A stretch of DNA of 64,000 nt, taken from assembly GCF_002234675.1 (NCBI RefSeq), contig NC_019879.2, forward strand, positions 24,733,855-24,797,854, given 5' to 3'. This stretch comes from Oryzias latipes. Lineage: Eukaryota; Chordata; Actinopteri; Beloniformes; Adrianichthyidae. Shown one piece after another: positions 1 through 10,590 of the stretch (within the stretch, counting starts at the first letter, position 1; each line of letters begins with the position of its first letter). The notes beneath the pieces were generated by a model. It saw only the letters and a program-made list of their open reading frames with translations. It ran no database searches and was not told where the DNA came from. A program made the position numbers and the translations under genes.

Positions 1-259
1 TCACAAACAAAGCTTCTCTGCCTTATTCTTGATGTCATTGTTGGTCACTGTGTCTTTTGTAATATAATTCCTCACTGGTAAACCCTACACTCCTTTAATT
101 GTGTGTTATCTGTATGTTTACCTGCATTTACAAACACACGTGAGAAAAATCACACATCAGTCTAGCAAAATATTATATCTGACAGATTTTCTCATTATGT
201 TTGTCTCTCATTTGGAGTTAAAGTTTAACATCAAGTCAAACTAACTTGTTTTGTGGCAG

Positions 260-3200
260 CTTTCACCCAAGTATCTCCACACCAACTCTACCAGCCACAC
301 CTGGCCCTTCAGCGCCATCGCTGAGCTCATCGGTGAGTCATCATCATAGTGTATTACCATGTAACCTATTATGTAAATCTAAATAGTAAGAAAAAAGAAG
401 GTTGACATGTTTGTGATCGTTGATAATCCCACTTTCCCAGACAATGCCTATGATCCAGATGTCAGCGCCAAACAGTTCTGGATCGATAAAACTATGATTA
501 AAGAAAAACTGTGCCTCACCTTTATGGATAATGGAAATGGACTGGACCATGAAACTATGCATAAAATGCTCAGGTACATATTATATTTGTGTTTTAGTTT
601 TTTTTTTTTTTTAAGTTATGAAAAATGAGTTCTGTCTTTAAACTTCTCTTTATATTTCTGAAATCTTAAACAATATTCTTTCCTTCTTTACTTTTGTTTG
701 AAATGCACACCACAGAAACTGATTCTTAATTTCATTGCAAAAGTAACAAAAACATATATATATATTTTGTTCTTATTTTAGTTTTGGATACAGTGACAAG
801 ACTGCAATAAAAGGACACGTGCCCATTGGGATGTATGGAAACGGCTTTAAGTCTGGATCGATGCGTCTGGGAAAAGACGCCATTGTCTTTTCCAGGTCAA
901 AGAGTGGAATGTGTATTGGGATGCTTTCCCAGACCTACCTGGAAAAGATTGGTGCCAATCAAATTCAAGTACCTATTGTTTGCATCACAGAGAGGAACTT
1001 GAGCAGCTATATCCTTTTTAACTGACAATCTTTCATTTATTCGTTCATCCTATCTGGACGATTGGCGGTTAACCTGTTCTGTGTAACCTGTTTGACTGTT
1101 CTGTTTGTCTGAGCTTTGAATTGATCACACATTGTTTTTCTGTTTGTTCCAACATGTTCTTTGCCGTTTTCCTTCACTGTCTTCACTTTCGGTTAGAGAG
1201 GAGCACAGAGCCAGTCTTCAGGATATTCTGCGCTATTCTCTTTTCCAAAAACAGGGGGAACTGCTCGCTGAACTGGACGCCATCACCTCTTCCTTCTCAC
1301 AAACAGGAACACGAATCATCATTTGGAATCTGCGCAGGTCTGTCTGTTTTACATTTGGTCATCCGCCAATCGGCATGCAGAACACAATGAGCTTAAAGAG
1401 CTTATAACATGCAAAATTAACTTTTTGAACTTTAAGTGTATCATAATAATTTCTCATGAAAAGCAACCCCAAAGCGGTATTTTGATCCGTTCACGCATTT
1501 CTGAGTATTCCTCTAAAAATCTGGAGTCTGAGCACCAGCCCCTCCCACCCACGAAAACGAGCGGGTTCTCACGAGCTGACATAGATAAGTGAGGACCCGC
1601 CCCTTCCAGGAAGAGTCTACGCTGCCAGTACCGCCCCCCAAGCTAACACACACACAAACATTCTTCACGAAGCTAGCAGTTGTTTGCTAAAACGTTTTCA
1701 TTTTATTTGCACAATATGGACATCCATCATTGTAAAAGTTCGGATGTTTGTTTTCGTGGGTGAAACGCAGACAGACTGCTGAGGCGACTCTAGGTTGACG
1801 TTATGAAATGAGCGGCACCCACAAGGAGTGAAAGGCGGAGCCTCAGAGATCGAGTCGTCTTGCTTCTGGATTGGAGAAGAAAAAAGCCTCTTGAATTGCA
1901 CTGAAAAGAAAATCAGCAACACTACATAAGGTGAACTGGAAAAAAGCGCGGAACAACTGTACATCAAATAATGAATCCTTCTTAAATTTAGCGAATCAAA
2001 CATGTTTGACACTTAAACATATGCAAACATCTGCAGTAGGGATTCAAAGGTTCAATTTCCCCACAATTTGTTTCAAAGGTGTAACGTACAGTTGGTTTTC
2101 AACCAAGAATTGTGGCATCCCAAATACTTTCAGAACATAAATGTTTGGTAGCTCATTATTCTTTCTGGTGTTTTTTAACAGAACGGCTACAGATGCTACA
2201 GAGTTTGACTTTGAGACGGATCGCTATGACATCCGAATTCCCTCTGAGGTCTATGAGGCAATCGGTGACCCTTCAAAAGTTTCAGACAGGATGACATCCC
2301 ATATTCCTGAGACTGTTTACTCTCTACGGGTGAGAAGCAGAACACGTCCCCAGCTTTTGTTTAGTTGAGAAGTTTGTCTTTATGATTGTCTCTGTAACGA
2401 GTTTGTCTGACTGGACGATGTGCATGAATGAACAAATTGCTCGTCTGCATTGATTAAAGTTACTGTGTTTATTGTGTGCAGGCATATTGCAGCATTCTGT
2501 ACTTAAAACCTCGGATGCAGGTGGTGTTACGAAGTAAGACGGTGAAAACGGTGCTAATTGCTAAAAGCCTGGCCTGCATGAGAAAGGACTTTTACAAGCC
2601 CGTCTTCCTGGTATCCTTGCATGGAGGTATCACTGCTGTACTTTTGTAAGTTTATTTTCCTGCTTTAGATGTTGTTTCCTTAAATGTTGTTCTAGAACAA
2701 ACGTGTTCCCATACATTTTGGTTTCAACACCAAATCAAAAGATCAGTACGGTGTCATGATGTATCACAAAAATAGGCTGATCAAAGCTTATGAGCGTGTG
2801 GGCTGCCAGCTCAAGGTGAGTAGCGTCCACAAAAGACTTTTAACTCAGCATGACCTTCAGGGTTTGTAATGTTAGCATGTGCTGCATTTTACAGGCCAAC
2901 AACATGGGTGTTGGCGTCATTGGGATCATAGAGTGCAACTTCCTGGATCCAACACACAACAAGCAGAGCTTCATTGAGTCTGACAAGTACAGGTATGAAC
3001 AGAAAATGTGGATTCACCGTTTGAATTGTGTTCTGATTTACAGTTCCTCTTTATTAAACATTTCTGTAAGTTTGACCAGCTTTACTTCTTTAAACAGAAA
3101 AACCATGAACAATTTAGGAATAAAACTTGAAGAATACTGGAAGGAGACGCAGTACAGGATGAAACAGGAAGACCCAACCAACTCCATACCGGTGGAGGAC

Positions 3201-3944
3201 ACCATGTAGGTATAATCTGCTCTGACTGGCACCTTGTAATCATGGGAAGTAGTTGAACCAAATTGACTCTTCAGGAAGCGACCGGACCAGAACTGGGTGC
3301 AGTGTGATGGCTGCCTGAAGTGGCGCAGACTCCCAGATGGGATTGATTGCAGCAAGCTGCCGACTGAATGGTTCTGCCGGATGAACCCGGACCCTCAGTT
3401 CAGGTAAAATGATGTTAGTCTTCTTGATTTTGGTTTGATGCTTTGCAATTGTTGAAGGCTTAACTATTGTTCTCTTGATCTTAATTGAATTAGGAACCAA
3501 ATGTGTCCGGTCTGAATACACCCTTGCATGTTCCTAACAGCAGCCACCACACAACCGTCACTCAAATCATTGCAGAAAACATCTTTAGTGGGGGGCTTAT
3601 TAAGGGGTTAAACCCCCAAATCCAACACCTTAAATACTGAGTGTCAAGTTCCTGCGCTTGGGAACCATTTAGTTCAGACCAACCAAATGGTTCCCTTTTG
3701 TGGAGAACCAATGTGGAGAATAAATGTCACACACCCAGGTGGGTGACCACCAATAGGACTTTAACCTAAAAAACATGTCAAATGACCATAGTACATATTG
3801 ACAATAAAACATTTAAGGTTGTATCAAATAGATCAATTAGTTAGTTGTTCTTCTTGAAGCGTTACCATAGCTTAGTGATTATTTTGTCAACCTATACATA
3901 GATGAACTGTTTTGTGCACTTTATAATATTCACAATCACTGAGA

Positions 3945-3981
<37 letters not shown>

Positions 3982-6900
3982 GTTCTGTTAAGACCTGTAT
4001 ACCTAAACCAAAGGAAAATCATCCACTTTCCTCTAAATACAAGGATAAAAACGATCTTTTCTAAGATTGTGCTTATAGTCGCTCCTTGGTGAATCACCTG
4101 TCAAATGTTCAATCATCTGCTTAAACTCTTCAGTTTTCAGTTCTGTGCTCTGAAGTCTTCAGGTTTGTTATTAAATTGGCCAGAGGGAAGGAAATGTGAT
4201 CATTTCAGAGCAGCTGGTGGTTCTGCTCTTCAGTCTGGAAAAGGTCATGAAACCATTTGTTGAGATATTGTTCTCAAGTGAAGAAAATTGAAGATTTTTG
4301 CCACTTTTTCCAAAAAATGAACGTGATTGAGTCTGGAGTTAAATACCCACATCAGATTTTAGAGATCCTAATAGATTATGTTCAATACTTTACAGGCCAA
4401 TTCTAATGCAGTTCAGCAGTATGCTCATAAGAGGGAGACTGTACATAATATTGTGTCATCTTTTTCTTTTAGTTATGATGGAGTTGGACTTGGATTGCAT
4501 TTATCTAATATTAGGACTCGCTATGAACAGATCATCTTTAGCCTCCAAACTGAATTTGTCCATAAGTGGCAAGGACAGCATGATTCTTTTTAGATGTTTT
4601 AATCTGGGTGAAAGTAAGGGACTTGGAGACTTCTAGATGCAAATCTATCTAGAGAAGAAACTAATCTAGAGGGGTTTAGACTTAGCAGTCATCCTGCCAA
4701 CAAAGTTGTGGATAAAACCAACACTCTTACTGATTTGTGTTGGATTTCTAGCTTAGTACAAACCTGAAGAAATGTGAAACGATGTTGACATGTTTGCTGT
4801 CGTGTTTTCACACGTTTGGTGCTACTTTCACCGGGCAATGCACTTTGGTGCGACCACTTCCAATGAAATATTTATGTAAACGCACATGAATGCGTGTTTC
4901 AAGCTTCCACATTCAAAACTCTTTAAGACCGATTTTGGGCTCTACATTCAAAAGACGTAGCTATTGAAAGTGTGGCAAAAGTTAAACCAGTTGAACTTTG
5001 ACCAATCGTGGACTCAGATTTGGTAGTGACGGATGGATGGCATCCCCTTGAATTCACTGAAGAGCCATCGTTTGAAAATTGATGATGGAGGAGAAATGAA
5101 TAAAAGCAGCTTGTGCCGGGCCAGAATTATATGACACTAAGTCTTTAATATATTAAAATACATCTGTAAAAGAAAGAGTCTGGAGCCAGATTTGTGAGAT
5201 TTAAACAATTTCAACATTTCACACAAAGCCTCTTCCAACTGTGAGTACATGGGCTAGTATCAGCTAGCAACAGACCAGTGTTAAGACCTGCGTTCAGTGG
5301 GTTCCTGAATGCACCACACATGCTCATCGTGTACGTAGTATTAATGTTTCTCCTTTTTGCTCCTACAGGAGCTGCAACGCAGAGGAGGAGCCAGAAGACT
5401 CAGATGATGAACAACCATCATATCGCAAAACCTACAAGCTACAGTGAGATCGGTTTCATTTTCAGGAGATAAAAAAATACTTGCATGAATTTTTAAACAA
5501 CTTAATTTATTACAGGGAGAGGGAGGACAAGATGAAAAAAGAGAAAATACAGCAGGTACACCATCTGCTACTGTGAAGCAGTTTTATTTAACCCTGTTAT
5601 TTAAATGTTTTACTGCTAAAGTTAATATTCAATTCTCTTAAGATTTTTTAAATGTCTTTTTGTTGTACGGCTCAACCAATTCTTGAACGGCAGCAGAAGG
5701 AACGTTTTGCTGCAATAGCTGCACAAAACAACGCTCTCAAAAAGCAACATGACAAGCTGAGACGACAGCTGCATCAAATGGTACAACTGCGTTATTGCTG
5801 AAATGTGATTTCTGCATGTGCCTTCAATGTACGGTTATATAAGATAATTAGGTCTGGGGGAAACAAGGATCAGTGGCTGCTAAGTCATGGCTGGGGGGGT
5901 GGAGGTGTGGAAGAGTTTAGCAGAGGTGGCTTCTTGTTTGCTATGGTGATGGAAAGACTAACAGATGAGGTTAAACAGGACCATGATATTTGCAGATGAC
6001 ACTGATCTGTAGTGGGAACAGGTGGGGGAACATCTAGAGAGGTGGGGCTTTGGGAAAGAGAAGAATGAAGGTCAGCTGCAGCAAGACAGCGTATCTGTGG
6101 GTAAAGGAAAGCAACTTAAGTGGAATAATGAGGTTACAGGGAGGAGAGATGAAGAAGGTGGAGGACTTTAAGTTCTTAAGGTCAACAGAGCATGGAAGAG
6201 GTGAAGAGGCATTTGTAAACTGGTTGACAAGAGTCAGCAAGAATGAGAAGAAAAGAAAACAACCAAGCTGTTGGTGCTTTAGAGACAGGAGGCTGAGCTG
6301 GAAGCTGAAGAGCTGAAGATGTTGGGGTTCTCTTTGGGAATGATGAGGATGGATACGATCAGGAATGAATCCGTCAGAGAAACAGGTCGTGTTTAATGTT
6401 TTGAAGATAAATGCAGGGAAGCAGACTGAGATGTTTAGACACGTTCAGAGAAAGAACACGATGATGTTGGTAAAAGGATGCAGAGGTTGAAGCTACCAGG
6501 AAAGACCAAGAGACCCAGAAGAAGACCAAGGAGGAGGAGGATTATGGATGTAGTGATGGATGTGAGAGTGTTTGGTGTGAGTGAGAAAAAGACAGAGGGA
6601 AGATTCTCTGGCGCCCCCTAAAGGGAGCCAAGAACAAAGACGAGAACCACATTTATGTTGTAGTCAATTCCAGGTTTGAACTTTTTATAGAAAGATATTT
6701 TATTTCTTGTCATTTTTCTCTTAACCTTTTTTTCTGTGCACGTACTTCTATAAAATCCTTCTATTATTGAAAGTAAGTCATAAGAATTTAGACATTTAAG
6801 GAAAAAAAAAGTTTCAGAGTAAATAAAGGAAAGCATTAAGTTTTATAATAATGGTGTATGTAGCAAGGGAGACAGAGCAGTTTGCACAGGTGAATTCCTG

Positions 6901-9900
6901 TAGCAGTCACGTTTATTCAAAAAATGTTCATTAAATTTAGTCTACAATCACTGAAATACTTCTTCCAAATTTTTGTTTTGCAGCTTAGGATTTCACCTAC
7001 CTCTAAAGTGAAAAATTAAAATTGTGTTTTCAAATCTGAAACAGTAATAAACCTGTGAATCAGAGGATTCAGTGTTTGCCAGTAGTTATATGGAAACCTC
7101 ATACTGTTAACATGACATGTTTAACTATTCCAATTAACAATTACAAACGTTGGAGTTTTATAATGAAGAAACCAGATTTAAGACGTCTTGGTCTCGGTCC
7201 AATAATAGGATTTTATAAATTGAAAAGATCATTAGAAAAACGGTCTCTTAAAACACAGTTTCAATCCATTTCTATGGAAATGTTCTTCATTTTAAAATTT
7301 AATCTCACAGCAGGCATAAAGTAAATCTAGATAAATGTTTCAGAGCTGGTTTTGTGATTTAAAACCAAGAATCATATTTAAAACTGTTATTTGAAAGGGA
7401 TGGCAATAATAAATGAAATAATATAGAAAAATAATAGTGAAGAAAAAAATAATAAAGGAAAACCCTGAAAGTATTTTCTGTCCAGGCTGCGGTCCAGCTT
7501 GTGCTGCAACAATTTACTTTCCCCACGATTTGGTTCACACCTGGATTTTTTTCTTTTCGGGTCACCGTTTTGTTTCAGTTGGTACGATATATGATTTGTG
7601 TATTACAAAGCAACGAGAAGAAAAAAAAAATCTAGGAAATTTTTTTCCTGTTATTTGCCAAAAAGCAATTAATAAGGAAGAAAAACTTTTTATTTGGCTG
7701 AAAATGATCCTGGTGTAATGTAATAAAACAATAAATAAATGAAATGAATCCTTCTTAAATTCAGCAAAACCCATGTTTGACACTTTCAGCGTCAAGATAC
7801 TAGCATGCAGTATGGATCCAATAGTTCACTTTCCCCTCGATTTGGTTCATTGCTGTAACATACGCTTCAGTTTCTGATCCGGAGTTGAGTCATCCCCAAA
7901 TCCAACAGGGTTTTGTTTCAGAAAACACTAGAAGGAAATCAGAATGGATCAGAGGAATATGTTGGAGTTCAGTTCTTACTAGGTTTTGTATGAAAATGGA
8001 CACACCTGTAACATACAGGCTGGCAGCTCTCAGATGCATCTCTTTGGTTGGGTTTACTGCTTACATTGATGACCAAACATGTTTAAGATGATCAATAGTT
8101 CACAGGGACTCTGTCTCTTGTGCAGTCTCCTTCCAGCCCCTCAAACGTGGGCAGCAGCTCCCTCCTGGAAGGTGCTGTGAGGGCTGTGACCCCTCCCCTC
8201 AGAACTGCTACTATTTCACAAGCGGGTAAGGAAAAGTCTCCTTGTTCAATCCTTTGATTTTAAATAATTTGAATTAAAAATTCTTTTATTTGTGCAGCGG
8301 TGAGTCCTTCCATGAACGACGGACTTCCAGTGATTTCTGGCGTGTGCTCGCTGTCTGCCCACCTCCCTGCTCTGTGAGTGACTCTTTAGACTGAGGTGTT
8401 GATTATGCAGAATATTTCTGCATTCCATCTACTGTTTTTGCCCTGTTGGTGCCAATATTTTGTCCTCCTTTAGGATTTTAAAATCCAGTTTTATGCAGTT
8501 ATATCCATAGATTATTTTTTCTTTTTTGCTCAGACCCTTGTTGCAAAAATACAGTATATAATCTTTTAAGGGTTTGGGAGTGGAAAGGGATTTTGAACAT
8601 GGCCAAAAACTTTGTCTGCTTCTTTTTTAACAAGGATCTTAAGTTTGTTTTTGTTTTTTCAACAGAAAAAGAGCACAGCCTTCTCCTCTGAGTACACCAA
8701 AAAGGCCCAGAGTGAATCTCCCACACAGGATCTCTGGAACATTGGCAGAAAGGGACACACACTCCCCCTCTGTGCCCCCTCATATGGAGGATTCAGACGA
8801 CGACACCGATGACGACATTTCCATTTTAGAGTCTTGTAGCACGCCAAAGCCAGCAAAGCCTGTTTATGATGTAAGCAGAGTGAAAAAGGAGCAGACAGAA
8901 GAGGGCGTAAATGGTGTCAGCATGCTGTTGGATTGTACTGACGACGCTGCCGTGGACCCCCCCTCTGACAAAACCACTGCAGAAACGGGACGTCCCACAG
9001 TCAGTGCCACCACCCAGACAGAGGTGTTCAACGTGAAGCTGGAGAAGGAGAGCCAAAGTCTAAAAGAAGAGAATCGAGCTGTAGAGCTGGGGGCATTTAG
9101 CATAAATGCCACACAGAGCTTGAATGCCCAAAGTCTGAAGACGACTGAGATCAAGCAAGAGAAGAACAGTCAAGGTGAGGAGAACATGCAGAACGGAGAG
9201 ACGCATGTTGAGAAGAGTACTACTGAGAAGCAGCAGGATGATCTGTTGGAGCTTCTCCAAGACGCCATCCAGGAGAGAGACGGCTTCAAAGAGGAGCTGC
9301 AGAAAGTCACCTGCCAGCTGCAGGAAATGCAAAAAAAACTGTCTGAGGCGAGCCAGAAGACGAGCTCCAAGCAGTCATTCCAGGCGGAGAAAAGTCAGGA
9401 AAGGGACTACAAGTCTCTGTTTGAGAGGGTCAAGCAGAAAATGCAGGATTTGATGAAAGATAAACAGGCTTTAATAGCAGCTGCTGGAAGAGAAACTAAG
9501 CTTAGTGCTGAAGAAAAAGACATTGATGAGATTTCACTTCAAGTTGGATGTTTGGTGCAGGAGCTGGATAAAAGAAACCAGGAGCTGGACGAGCTCCGTT
9601 TACAGGTGGGTAACTCAGTTTCTAATGTTCACGTGTCCTGATAAAACATTTCTAACTTGAACACTAACATAGACTGACTCTGAAAGGCTGCAGTTTTAGT
9701 ATCAATTGATTGTAAAACTAGAACTAGAGCCCATGACACTAGATCAGAGGAAGGTGGTTTTTCCCTGCGACTCTTTCCTGGTTGAGCAGAAGCGAGCGAG
9801 CGGGCTGGCGGGCCCGTCTGGCTATTACAAGTTACATCTGCGCCTCAAGCCCTGGACTCTGAGACTTTATTGGCTTCACAAGTCCAGAACTGAATAAATG

Positions 9901-10566
9901 TGTGCAATTACAAAAATCCAGTTTGGACACACCAGCATAAACGCCCCTTTAAAGAAAGCCTCCTAAGATCTGACATTTTGTGACCCTTTAAAAAACAACT
10001 TCAATATTGCTCTTCTGGGAATCACTCCAGTGTCTTTATCTCGCTAACTTGGTTTAAATTTTATTCATTAAATGAGGGAATCAAATGAAATTATTGATTT
10101 ATGCAGCTAATTTTGGTTTTTGGTTTCATTGACCTCCCCTCAACCTCTGACTCTTCTCTACCGGTGTTCACCATCAGCTCGACACCCTAGAAGAGGACAG
10201 ATTAAGCCTGGCAGCTGAGTGTGAAGAGCTGAGATGCAAAATACAGCAACAAGCTGACGGCACAAGAAACCTTCATTTTCCTGCTTCACATGCAGAGAAA
10301 CCAGGAGGATCAGCAGAACCTGATGAGGCCAGGAGGAGGTTTGTCTGTTGATAAATCATTCTTCTATATTGAGAGTTAAATGACTAACAATCACCTCTAA
10401 AACTATTTTTTTCCCCGTCCAATTTAGTTTGATTGAACTGCGTCAAAACGTCGGGCGGCTTCTTGTCTCCTCCATGCCGGCTCTTGAATTGGATCAAGTG
10501 AATTATGAATGTAACGTCATCGATGAAATCCTGGAGCAATACCTGTCCAGCTTAGATTCCAACTGA
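260..10566 (+). CDS. morc3: MORC family CW-type zinc finger protein 3, 5' partial (18 visible coding exons)
   Basis: MORC3 is a nuclear GHKL-type ATPase that binds histone H3K4me through its CW finger and forms nuclear bodies; that role is family knowledge. Exons: 260-332, 441-573, 782-1008, 1187-1337, 2182-2329, 2482-2610, 2696-2815, 2895-2992, 3098-3205, 3275-3403, 5369-5443, 5516-5555, 5694-5780, 8126-8225, 8298-8373, 8666-9605, 10178-10338, 10428-10566. Every join keeps phase, giving 977 residues plus TGA; human MORC3 is about 940. Visible motifs are the ATPase N-box ELIDNAYDP, DNGNG and [18 protein letters not shown]. The S5-like region contains [16 protein letters not shown]. The CW finger (3275-3403) has [14 protein letters not shown] and a later WFC and RSC. 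Exon 5694-5780 is a predicted coiled coil. The large exon holds a PKRPRV nuclear-localisation-like motif, acidic stretches, possible SUMO sites (VKKE, IKQE) and coiled coils. The C-terminus ([22 protein letters not shown]) matches the conserved MORC3 tail. The initiator exon lies left of the window. It could be either fish morc3 paralogue. Confidence 0.95.
1009..1186 (+). other. morc3: U12-type AT-AC intron in morc3
   Basis: No GT donor gives a phase-compatible join between the exons ending near 1008 and starting near 1187. The intron begins ATATCCTTTT, the U12 AT-AC donor consensus. It ends in AC at 1185-1186, with a branch-like TTCCTTCAC at 1169-1177 whose branch A (1176) is 10 nt from the intron end. 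Splicing there gives T|TT and continues in frame from CITERNLSS into [15 protein letters not shown], which aligns with MORC3. The intron is 178 bp. Confidence 0.85.
1425..1690 (+). repeat. Interspersed repeat family C, copy 1
   Basis: Matches, in reverse complement, the block at about 17450-17760 in a chaf1b intron. Shared landmarks are TTTCTGAGTATTCCTCTAAA, CCCCTTCCAGGAAGAGTCT and a CTAACACACACAC tract. It is probably a short non-autonomous element. Boundaries are approximate. Confidence 0.7.
1930..2110 (+). repeat. Interspersed repeat family D, copy 1
   Basis: Similar to 7735-7880 and in part to 7480-7550. Shared landmarks are AATGAATCCTTCTTAAATT, CATGTTTGACACTT and TTTCCCC followed by a TTTG(G/T)TTC stretch. 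The class is unknown. Confidence 0.55.
2611..2695 (+). other. morc3: U12-type GT-AG intron in morc3
   Basis: The donor GTATCCTTGC matches the U12 GT-AG consensus over its first eight bases. A branch-like TTCCTTAAA lies at 2676-2684, with branch A at 2683, 12 nt from the terminal G. The flanking exons join at phase 0 ([13 protein letters not shown]) and match MORC3. At 85 bp it is very short. Confidence 0.85.
3404..5368 (+). other. Large morc3 intron between CW-finger exon and next exon
   Basis: An AT-rich GT-AG intron of about 1.97 kb with no exon visible in it. The short open frames inside show no family match. It includes a TA microsatellite at about 3949-3979. Confidence 0.6.
3949..3979. 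repeat. (TA)n microsatellite
   Basis: About 15 uninterrupted AT units within a morc3 intron. Confidence 0.95.
5840..6660 (+). mobile_element. Decayed RTE-like LINE fragment (reverse transcriptase 3' half)
   Basis: Interrupted frames read like the reverse transcriptase C-terminal half of an RTE-type non-LTR element. Landmarks in order are [11 protein letters not shown], the catalytic-box-like FADDTDL (about 5991-6011), [27 protein letters not shown], then [28 protein letters not shown] and [17 protein letters not shown] remnants. Stops and frameshifts show it is dead. It lies in the sense orientation inside the morc3 intron 5781-8125. Clade assignment is by motif only. Confidence 0.75.
6661..8125 (+). 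other. Rest of morc3 intron, AT-rich
   Basis: Low-GC intronic sequence with no exon. It includes repeat family D sequence at 7480-7550 and 7735-7880. The intron ends at TGCAG 8121-8125. Confidence 0.6.
7735..7880 (+). repeat. Interspersed repeat family D, copy 2
   Basis: Same landmarks as the copy at about 1930-2110, including the AATGAATCCTTCTTAAATT block and the CATGTTTGACACTT motif. Boundaries are approximate. Confidence 0.55.
9606..10177 (+). other. morc3 intron without recognised content
   Basis: GT-AG intron (CAG|GTGGGT to CATCAG) of 572 bp. Neither a repeat nor an exon was recognised in it. Confidence 0.6.
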
Positions 10567-10584
10567 TGTTCCCCCCCCACCCAA

Positions 10585-10590
10585 AATAAA
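10585..10590 (+). terminator. morc3 polyadenylation signal AATAAA
   Basis: The first AATAAA lies 19 bases after the morc3 stop codon. That implies a very short 3' UTR unless later signals are used. Confidence 0.6.

Larger units (their letters stand above)
1338..2181 (+). other. morc3 intron holding two repeat fragments
   Basis: GT-AG intron of 844 bp. It has no coding exon. It holds one copy of repeat family C (about 1425-1690) and one of family D (about 1930-2110); both recur elsewhere in the window. Confidence 0.7.

Noticed and set aside
1191..1200. GT-AG alternative for the morc3 intron using TTAG|AGAG
   Set aside because: It needs a phase-2 donor; the only nearby GTs (970, 978) are phase 0 and would delete the conserved VPIV segment or shift the frame.
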